Positions 1 through 10,000 of a stretch of DNA of 64,000 nt are shown here, piece after piece. The notes under the pieces are model-generated. The model worked only from the letters and a program-made list of their open reading frames with translations, was not told the origin of the DNA and ran no database searches. The translations under genes and the position numbers were made by a program. How positions within the stretch are numbered: position 1 is the stretch's first letter; each line of letters opens with the position of its first letter. The stretch covers positions 7,564,001-7,628,000 of the forward strand of contig CM070583.1 in NCBI GenBank assembly GCA_036346355.1. The letters run 5' to 3'. Source of the DNA: Rhipidocladum racemiflorum. Its lineage: Eukaryota > Streptophyta > Magnoliopsida > Poales > Poaceae.

Positions 1-9
1 CAGAACATG

Positions 10-430
10 CCTAAGCTACCATACAAATTTCATACCATTATCAAACTTGTACTATTTTTAAAAATTCTAACAATGCTGCTAATGCATTTAAATTTCATTG
101 TTTTTTGTTTTTCAGAGCCATCAAATTAATTTTGTTTTTTAAACTTTTTGAGAAGGGTTACGAGTGTATAACTAAGCTACTATAAAAATTTCAAATCATG
201 ATTAAAATTGTGCAATTTTTAAAAACTCTGACAATGCTACTAATGCATTTCAAGTAACTTTGCTAATTTGGTCAAGCTACTAAATCATGTTAGAAATTTT
301 TTAAACTTTTTGTGAAAGATCCTCAAAGTATGCCTAAGTTACCATAAAAATTTTAGATCATAATCAAAGTTGTGTGATTTTTAAATTTTTTGAAAATTTT
401 ACTAATATATTTAAATTTCATTATTTTCCG
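10..430. repeat. degenerate tandem repeat, three copies of about 160 bp
   Basis: Three diverged copies begin near 10, 170 and 332. Each opens with a CTAAGYTACYATA-like motif, continues through a TTTTTAAAAA-like stretch and ends with an AATGCATTTAAATTTC-like motif. The copies are AT-rich and hold no open reading frame. I do not recognise the family; it may be part of an older transposable element lying upstream of the PPR gene. Confidence 0.6.
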
Positions 431-477
431 TAAAATAAACCTCATACGCACGATATGGCGTCATGCCTACATATCTA

Positions 478-620
478 GGCCCTATTTGTTTCGACTTTTT
501 CACCGGCTTAAAAGCCAAAAAACCTAAACCGAAACAAACGACTGGCTTTTCAGCCGGGCTTTAAAAAAGCCGAAAGCCCCTGTATAACTATAAGCCAAAA
601 GCTAGGCAAGAGGTGCTTTT
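478..620. mobile_element. MITE-like fragment (GGCCCTATTTGTTTCG type)
   Basis: The stretch opens with GGCCCTATTTGTTTCGAC and contains several AAAAGCC / GGCTTTT and CCGAAACAAA words, a composition typical of the abundant Tourist-like or hAT-like MITEs of grass promoters. I could not find the matching inverted end, so only one terminus is supported and the right boundary is arbitrary. Confidence 0.4.
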
Positions 621-860
621 TTGGGACGAAATAAACCATTTGCCACTAAAAGTTTCCAAAATCACCTACCAAATACCATTATATGTAAACCAAGAATCTC
701 TCCCCCATCTTATTGTGGGAATTTAGACTTTTTATCGATAAGCTACACCATCAAACCCATCAATAAACCAGAATACCAAACAACATGTCTTGACTTAAAA
801 GTAGACGACTTGAAAGCCCATTAAACCAAAAGGCTCAGGCTTCTTTTCTATAATTCGATT

Positions 861-903
861 TGGGCTTGGGCTCGCGGCACGGACACGGACAGCTTCGTGG
901 GCT
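861..903 (+). promoter_or_regulatory. cluster of site II (TGGGCY) elements upstream of the PPR gene
   Basis: TGGGCT occurs at 861-866, directly again at 867-872, and at 898-903, all 175-220 bp before the chosen start codon. Site II elements bound by TCP factors are known to be common in plant genes for organelle and ribosomal proteins, which fits a PPR gene. No convincing TATA box is visible between here and 1079. The role is inferred from motif and position only. Confidence 0.45.
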
Positions 904-1078
904 ACGGGCCCGCGTCTGGTAGGGATAAAGGGGCCCGCACCCATGATTGCGAAAAATCCCACTCACTCGTGTAATCTTGTCGAGACGGGGAGAGAGGGTT
1001 TAAGGAAGGAGAGGTTCTCCTCGGCTCGCTCCATCACCTGCGCGGAGCCGATAAGGCTGCTGCTGCTCGAGCTCCCCA

Positions 1079-4000
1079 ATGGAGGCGGCGGTCGGATCGC
1101 AGTCCCTGCTCTCCTTCTCCTACAACTTCTGGTACCCTGCTCCGCCCTCTCCCGTCCTATACTCCGCGATGTGTGTGTGTGTGTTTGTTTGGTGGGTGGG
1201 TGTGTGGGGGTGGGGGGGGGGGGGGTCTGCGCTGCAAGGGCGTTCTTGGATTCCTCCGGTGGTGGTTTGGTTTCTTTTGATCTTCTTCGGCGGGGATGTA
1301 GAGCTGCTGGGTTTCTGCTTCTCTTGCGCGGAGTAAATGTGATTTGTGTTTCGATTGTGGGGGATAATTTTAAATTTTCTCGTCAAGAACCACGGAGGGG
1401 TCTCGAATTCGCGGTTAGCTTAGAGGGTTTTCTTGTGATTGTGTGCCTAACTTGCGGCAAAATTGAGAATTTGTTTGGCTCTGGGGTTGTTTTTGGAGGA
1501 GTGATACTACTGCGATTTGTGCAATTTCGCGTAGAGGTAGAACTGATGAGGGTGCTTCGTGGGGATTGGTCTTCCTGTTAACTTTCAACAGAGTTGGCGT
1601 TGTAACTAGTCTATGAGAACGCAATTGTGCTTGTCAAAGAGGCAGCTCCTTTGTCAAAACAAATAAACATGGATCGCATCTGATGATTTCATATGCATTG
1701 CGTCAAAAAGGTTGGGAAAGGTATTGTCTGCAGTTGTTGGGTATGTGATTGGCAGAGTGTTTGCGTCCAGCCATTATACATGCATTAGAGAATTCTATGA
1801 CATTTCTTGTTTACTCAACTTCTTTCATGTTACATCTTATGTTATTTTGGTATAGTCAACAAGCTGCTTAGACATCTTTGCATCTGATGTATTTCAATTT
1901 TCTTGGTGATTGTTTCCCTTTTTGACTCTGTTTGAAACATATTATATTGTGTCGGCAATGTAAAAGTATCCTGAAATGTGTTTTATTGTGTCAGCAATGC
2001 AAAAGTATGCTGTCGTTTACCTATCTGCAATGTAAAGATCAAGAGCAATCGAAGGCTTGAGCTGGTTTGCCGTGGAATGTTGGAAACCAGAAAGTTTATG
2101 CGGAGGAGGAAGAAAGAGGAGGCCTTCAAGGATGCTGCTGACGAGGCCGAGCAGAAAAGTTGGAGAAGAATGATGCGGGAGATAGAAGAGTCAGGATCAG
2201 CTGTATCCATTCTGAAGACTCGGCGAAGCAACAAAGAGTCGCTGCCAAGGGATGCTGTTCTTGGGACTCTCGTGCGGTTCAAACAGCTAAAAAAATGGAA
2301 TCTGGTTAGCGAGGTATATTTACTTGCAGCATATTGGACAGTCTGAAACTGTTCTGGTGACTAAGCAGCTAGCTGCTGTTCTTTAATCCACAAAATAATA
2401 TGCTTTGATGAATCCTGAGATACTTGAATTTCTATGCCTTCTTTTTCAGATTCTCGAATGGCTTCGAACACAACATTGGTGGGACTTCAGTGAGATGGAC
2501 TTTTTGATGCTTGTCACGGCTTATGGGAAGTTGGGGGATTTTAGCAGGGCAGAAAGGGTCCTAAAGTACATGAGCAAGAAAGGTTACCAGCCAAGTGTGA
2601 TATCTCAGACTGCTCTGATGGAAGCATATGGAAGAGCCAAGCAGTACCGTAAGGCCGAAGCAGTATTTCGTAGGATGCAAACATCAGGCCCTGAACCATC
2701 ACCTATTACGTATCAAATCATTTTAAAAACTTATGTTGAGGTGAGCATTTGCTTTACCTCTCACATTTAATCTATAGTCTAGTGATTTAGCCACTGAAAA
2801 TAGATGAGAAACTAGTCCCATATTTAATCGTTACTCTTTTGCCAAATCCAACGGTAACAAGTCAGTCTTCTACTTTGATTCAGCTTCAGATATCATAAGT
2901 ATACATATTCTGCGATTCCAATGTCCTTTTGAACTGTAAATATTTCCAAATTTGTGAATTCTTTTTGGTAGTAATGAATTCGTAGAATTAGCCATACAGA
3001 TTCTGATGACTTAACTGTTCAAAAATCAATATCTTTCAGTTGAAGCCTTTGCATAATAATGTTGTGTGTCTAACTTCCCATGCATAGTACTGTTGGCATT
3101 CACTACTTGCACACTTGACTTGTCTTGCAAAAATTCCATGGGTCATTGGTGCTGTTTTATGTGCAGCTCTGAATCTTACATGGTATTGAGGTTCACAAGA
3201 AGCTTCCAATTGAATGATCACCAATCCTGTAGAGAACTCAATTGCACATATGTCTGGACCATAAACGGCATTCGCTGCAGAAGTCATTTGTGTCAATGAT
3301 CACATATTGTTGCATATCAACTGCCTCCAGGCACCAATAGCTTTAGCCTGGTGCTTCTTTACTAAGGTTTTTGACTTTTTTGTCGATGAAGAGATAGCAA
3401 GCATATCAAGGAGGTTTTTGCTGTCATTACGAAGAACCCTTTTAGGCTGTAAGACCAAGTTGGCAAGTTGTTTGGTACTAAATGTAGTACCTGTGACACC
3501 CTAGTACGAATGGGTTTAGGACCAATTCAACCATTCTAATTAATGCTTTTGGGCCAGCAAGGATAGAACACAAATGCTGGTTCAGGTTGGGCTTTGGGTT
3601 TGGAGTGTAACAAGTGTTACAGTACAATTGGTAGGAAAATATGCCTACATGATTTCCTGGCTTTGGAGTTTGGACACATATGGGGCTTTATCCCTAAAAT
3701 GGTTACTTGGCTAGCAAGGAAATTGTTGTGGATGCATTTGTGGGCTGTCAGTACTGTTATGAATAGCACTTGATGTATTCAATATGAGGCCAATGGTCAC
3801 AATATATAGAGTATATGAGGGTACAAGAGATAAGGCAATCATCTATAATAGACAATATATCCTTAACACCCCCCCCCCCACACACACACAAATGCAAGGC
3901 GTATGCAATAGCATTGCATTTGGAAGGGATGAACTAAAATAGGGAAAATCCAAAGTCATAGTCCTGAAGTAGCCATCGTAGCATGTAACTCTTAAAAAAT

Positions 4001-7000
4001 CGAGCAAGGTTATTAAAACGTAAAACGAGAACGAAACGACCCACCCCCTTTTTAACTTTTAAACGTTTAAACGAACGTTGAAACGTAGTTTTAGGCACTG
4101 TTGTAAAACGAATATGAGAGCAAATATATATCACATATGTACCTTGATTTTGTAGTCTTTTTCCATATAATTTGAGGCCATATGCCATGCATCTTTCTCC
4201 CATGTATGATGTATCCATTTCCTTGCACATTGCAACATATGAATTACTATAACAAGAAATTATAATTCAATTTAATAAGTAAATATGGTTTGTAACTTTG
4301 TATCACATACCCTTTTGATGATCCCCCTCTTCTCTCCTTCCAATCCACAAACTACAAGACAATTGCACATAGATGAAATGAATTAATTGAAAACTAAAAT
4401 TAAAGACAAGATACATTACGACATGAGTTCACATCCAGACAATAACATAAGTTCATACAATAACATAGACGATAGTTAACAAATTAACTAAGTAAGTCCA
4501 CACAAAAGCATAAATCCACATAATAGCATAGGTGCAACTCTCATCTCTCAATATCCATCATTCAAATCATCCAAACTATTAGTAGCATTCACATCTTGAT
4601 CATCGCCATCTTCGTGGTTGCTTGAGTTGTCATCGTCATCCACATCAAGATCATCAAGTATGAGCTCCTCTTCTTCCTCTCCATTGCTTGAGTCCGAATG
4701 CGATGCCTCCTCTATGTCTTCCTCTTCTCTTCTCACACGACGTGTATAGCAATGCTCAAAATGAGCTCTCCTAGGAAGATTGCGGCCTCGAAGGTTGCTT
4801 GATGCACCAATAGCTTCGTCAACTTGGTCCCATGTCAAGTCACCTTCACCCCTTATACACCCACTTTGAGTTGGATTGGCCGATGGATTGACCCATTCAT
4901 TATCCCAATCAAAGTCTTCTAAAACCAAAGGATCAAAGTTTTTACCATCCTCACGTATTCTTTGGAACCTACTAGTCATCTTTCTATTGTATGAGACATA
5001 GACCAAGTCATTTAATTTTTGGTGTTCCAACCGGTTTCTTTTCTTTGTATGAATCTACAAGTGGAATACAAGTGAAATAAAAGCAATTAATTAGAACCAA
5101 AATAAAGGAATTACAATTTACATAATTAGATGGTTAAATTCACTTACAAATTCAAATGCACTCCAATTGCGCTCACAACCGGATGATGAAGCGCAAAGAC
5201 TAACTATTCTTCTTGCAAACTTGTGAAGCTCAACGGTTCGACCACCATATGCAAGCCACCAATCAACTAAAAGAACAAATACGGTGAACTTTACATGGCG
5301 AAAAGTAAAAAATTACTTGCTGAAATTTAGATTACTTACTTGGATTTCTTGTGTGTGCGTGTTTTATTGCCATTTGGTTTGCAAATACATCTCTTTGATT
5401 CTCATATAGAAACGACTTGGCTATCAATCTTATCTCGAAGAGCCTCATCTTGTACCATTTTTACAAGCACGTCATTGAAGCAAGCTCTTAGCTCTCCAAC
5501 ACGTCCTTCATCATCACCCTTCTTGATGTTATAGAACTTTCCAGGGTTCAAGTAGAGAGCCGCTCCATATAATGGGGTGTCCATTTGCCTCGTCCAACGT
5601 CCATCAATAATCTTCATGAGGCGATTAAGCAAAGGTTGCTTGTTTTGAGTGCAGAACGATGAGGTGATCTTTTCCTTTGCTATGTTCATGGCCGATGCAA
5701 CCTCCGGCATAGCCGGCTTTTCATCACCATCAACCAACCTCAGCACAACAAGGAGTGGAAGCGAAGCTCTTATACAATCCTCAATCGAATTCGAATCGTC
5801 AGAAATAACAATGTCATACACCGCTTCTTCCCCTCGGTCTTAGACAACTTGCTCCTAGTGAAGACATCACCGTCACTAGGAGCTTCAATGCTTCTTTGTG
5901 CTTGTGCAAACTACGCATAGCGTAAGGAATGCATTGGCAAACCTAGTCATTGCGGGCCTCACAAGATCCATCCCACTGTTTTCTCCTCATTTCACTAAGA
6001 ATCCTCCCATGTCTATAAATAAAGGTAGTGATTTGTCGAGCACGTGAAATTGGTTTCTTGAAATCCTTTAGCTTCCCTATGTCTTCCAACATAAGATCCG
6101 AGGCGATTAATGCGGCGCAAGGGGTCCGAGAACAAGGTAGGGATCCTCTCCATTAGCGACCGCCGGTGCCTTGTAGTTAGCACCATTGTCTGTGACAACC
6201 TGAACAACTTTGTCTCTGCCAGTCATCTCAATCATTCTCTCTTGCAAGTTAGCAAGCATCATGGCATCATGTGATTCACTAGATGCATCGACTGACTCCA
6301 AGAAGAAAGTCCCTTGAGGACTATTAACCAGGAAGTTGATCAACTGACGACCCCTCCTATCAGTCCATCCATCTGACATGAGAGAGCAACCATATTGCTT
6401 CCATGCCTCTTCATGCTTCTTCTTCTCGCCATCTATCTCCTTATCTACCTTCTGAAGCAATGGCTCTCGTAGCTCATGGAAACTAGGAGGCTTGAAACCA
6501 GAACCATACTGTGCAATGGCCTCTACTGCTATCTCAAATTGTCTTGAATTTGCAACATTGAATGGTACACCACACTCATAGAAAAACTTGGCTATCTCTA
6601 TACAGACAGATTCTCTTTCTTCCTTGGTCCTCATGCCAGCTTCTATGGTAGTTTGATGCGGCCCCTTTGCATGTCTTTGCTCTACAACCTCTCTGGGCGT
6701 TCGTCGAAGCATAGCAGTAATAGGTTTTTTTGGTGGTGCTGGCACCTTGAACTGAAATGATGTCGACTTCATTTTTTTGGAGGCTGTCTCAGAACTTGGA
6801 TGGACACTCACATTGCTATTAGAGGCTTCCGACTCCTTGCTAGATGCCTCTATTGCCACATTATCATCTTGTTCATCATCTAGAAACAGTGGTCTACCCC
6901 TCTTGCCCTTCTCTAAAGCCTCTTGCATCTTTCATGATGGACGAGGTTGTTTTGGGACACTTCGTCACATCTCCATACCCACCCGCGAGATGTTGTTTCA

Positions 7001-10000
7001 CCCTCTTGATTCCTCCTTTTATCTTCCTCTGACAAAGATTGCATTGGATCAGCTCTCGCTTGTTAGGCTCTGCATAATATGCATACTTCCATCCCGGATC
7101 ATCAGACTTCGGCTTTCGACTAGGATCATCCAATGGATTATAATTTGTGGGAGGAGGAGGTGCACTGGCAGCACTGCCACTTGCACTTGAACTTCCACTT
7201 GCCATTTCGATTTCGGCTGCAATCAATTCAATCAATTCAATATGCTACAATCAATTCAATCAACATTCAATCAATTCAATATGATTTAGTATAATAGTAT
7301 TCTACCATCAACAATTCAACATTAAAGTTCGGCTGGGACAGAGAAGAGTCAGAGACAGAGGCGACAGAGGGAGAGCGCCGGCTCGGCTGGACTTCAAGAG
7401 AGAGCGAGAGACAGAGAGGGGTAGCGAGAGACAGAGGAGGCACGGGGTCCCCTCGTCGGCTCGTCCGGTCGTCCCCTCGTCAAAGAGGAGGCACGGGGGG
7501 CGTCGCGCCGTCCTCGGCAGAGAGAAGAGAGACAGAGAGGGGGGTACCCGACCTGGCGGCTGGCCGGCGGCGAAGGGTTGAGGCGGCTGGCCGACGACGA
7601 AGGGTTGAGGCGTGGGCACGGAGACGGTAGATCCGGAGCCGGAGAAGGCGCGGGCACGGAGACGGCGCGTCGGCGCGGGCACGGAGACGACGGCAGCGGC
7701 GCGGCCAGCCGGTGATCGGCGGCGGATTCTGGCGGCGGCTTTCAGCGCCTTGCCCTTAGGGTTAGCTCTCCTTCCCGATCTGGTTTCCTCTGCTATGTGT
7801 TCCCGATCCGATTCCTCTCTTAGATGTCGGGTCCTCACTCCTCAGTCCTCACTAATCTCTCGCAAAAAACGCTCGAGCAGCGTTTTGTCGAAGGGCGTTC
7901 TTCACGCGTTGTCGTCGCTCGGCGACGTTCTACCGCGTTTTACGCACGGGACCCAGAACGATCCGGACGTTCTGTCCCTGGGAGCCGTTTTAGCGTTTAA
8001 ACGACGATTAAACGACGTTTTAATAACACTGAAATCGAGCTGATGAAGAACAGCCAACGAAGAACCGAGTCGATGGAGAAAAGTCGACGAAGAAGCCAAA
8101 TCGATGAACAGAAGTCGAAGGTAGAGCCGAGTCGAAGAATAAGAGCCGACGGTAGAGCTGAGTCGACGAAGCCGACAAAACGAGCCGAGCCGAGGTAATA
8201 AGAGTTAACAGAATGAGCCAAGCCGATAAAAGAGCTGAGCAACGACAGAATCAAGATGCTAAAGACTTGGATGGACGCAATGGAAGACTCAAGAAAATAT
8301 TAGGAATTAGTAGCCATATTACTAAAAAGCAGTAACCCGAAAACCACCGAGCAGGAGCCGATCCAAAGAACCGAAGAGCAGAGCCGATCAAAAAAGAGTC
8401 GGAATAAAAGTCGGAACCGAGAGCTAAAAAACCGGAACTGAAGACTTGACTTGAACCCAATGAGCCAAATAGAAAAGGGACTTCACTTCTGGACTTGAAT
8501 CGTCCATTATTCGGACTCAAAAGACTCACAGAAAAGCTTGGTCTCTTCACGTGACCTTATCTTTTGGTTGTGGACTTGAAGCCGAGCAGCCAAAAGAGAA
8601 GAACTCCTTTTGAAGTCCGTCGGCAAAGGCAGACCGACGGGCGATTTGGCCGGAGCTGGCGTGGAGCACGGAGCCCGGTCTGTGAAGACCCCGGCGAAGT
8701 GCCGGTGGAGCGATCTGTGGCCCGTATGTGAAGTGAAAACGAGGCGCGAGGACCGTCGGGCTCGGCGAAGCGACGATGTAGTCGAGGCCGGTGGTGCTCG
8801 GTCGGAAGATGAGCCAGCGAGCGCGAAACAACGCCAAGGCGGAGGGTAGCCGGCGGCGTCGGCCAAAGCGGCAAGCGCATCGGCCGGCGATCGAGGCGCC
8901 AGATCTCGGCGGCGTTGGCGCGCAGAAGCCAAGTGAGATGGCGACGGCGCGCGGTGACGACGCAGAAGCCAATGCGATGTGCAGCGACAGCGGCGCGATC
9001 CAAAATCCACGTAAGTGCTGAAGACGCGGAAGTGGTGGCGGCGTTGCGGCGTCAATGGCACTGATGCCGTGCGGTGCCTCCCCGGGAGTCGACTCCCGGG
9101 GCAGCGGATCAATCTAAAGCCCTAGGCTCTGATACCTTGTTATGAATAGCACTTGATATATTCAATATGAGGCCAATAGTCACAATATATAGAGTACATG
9201 AGGGTACAAGCGATAAGGCAAAGGACAAGAGATAAGGCAATCATCTATAATAGACAATATATCCTTAACAAGTACCAATGACAACCCCACGCCACGTCAC
9301 AACCGGCGCACCGGCCAAACCCAGAGGACACTTAGGTTCCATTGCTTGCAAGTTAGGTATTCCTATTTCCATGTTTAGATATGATCCTTAAGATCAGGTT
9401 AAGATCCTTAGGATTAATTAGTTAATATATGTTAGGACTCCTCTATATAAAGGAGGTTTGGGCGTATGAATTAAGCAATCAAGAATTAATCTTCCTCTAC
9501 CCGAATCCTATCCCTTCCCTCATGCTTTCTCTTTCTATCCCCGCTACCAGTGCCATCGCTGTCGGCCTTCACCACGGCTCCTCCCCACTGGCGAGTTCTT
9601 CGTCCGCATTCACCCATCTCCCACAACTACAACCTCCATTTCTATCCTGTACATATCAGAAATAGTATATGCATACTAAGCCTCTTGCTATAACCTCTCA
9701 AGACTTCAAATCATATAAAATCTTTTCAAAATAGAAATCATATATAGTCTTATTGAACCTTTTATTTGTTAGTTATTGATCCTTTATTCTGGCCATTCTC
9801 TTAAGTACCTCCCCAGTCTGTTATGAATTCCCATGATTCCATCTCTTATTTAATTCCTTTTTAATTTAGCCTACACACTGATCAAATAATTTATCATGGT
9901 TATAATAGTTCCCTGAACTCCTCTGCCCTGGTCCGTAACAAATGTGCTAGTGGTTGCTAACAGGGTGACAAATTTATGGAAGCCGAAGCTATATTCGAGG

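Larger units (their letters stand above)
3755..9270 (-). mobile_element. family F small-LTR retroelement (non-autonomous), host of a hAT insertion
   Basis: The element is flanked by an exact 5-bp duplication AGTAC (3750-3754 and 9271-9275). It has LTRs at 3755-3868 and 9138-9270. On the minus strand the right LTR is followed by GGTATCAGAGCC (9135-9124), a primer binding site complementary to initiator tRNA-Met. A G-run precedes the left LTR, as a polypurine tract should. Without the hAT insertion the interior is only about 1.2 kb and shows no gag or pol, so mobility must have depended on proteins from another element. LTR size (114-133 bp) fits the TRIM class. It lies antisense in PPR intron 3. 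By eye the LTRs differ by three transitions and one 19-bp indel, so the insertion is fairly young. Confidence 0.9.

Noticed and set aside
943..1581. Long open frame covering the PPR 5' region
   Set aside because: It is out of phase with the PPR exons, runs through a GT/G-run low-complexity tract and has no domain. The 1079 start with a splice at 1131/1995 explains the locus.
4548..7205. Domesticated hAT transposase gene
   Set aside because: TIRs and 8-bp duplication are intact, but the frame has several shifts and stops, so this is an ordinary broken transposon.
8507..9112. Overlapping open frames on the minus strand inside family F
   Set aside because: Three frames are open at once because the DNA is GC-rich. 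There is no ATG at the start of the longest, no motif, and it overlaps the leader palindrome.
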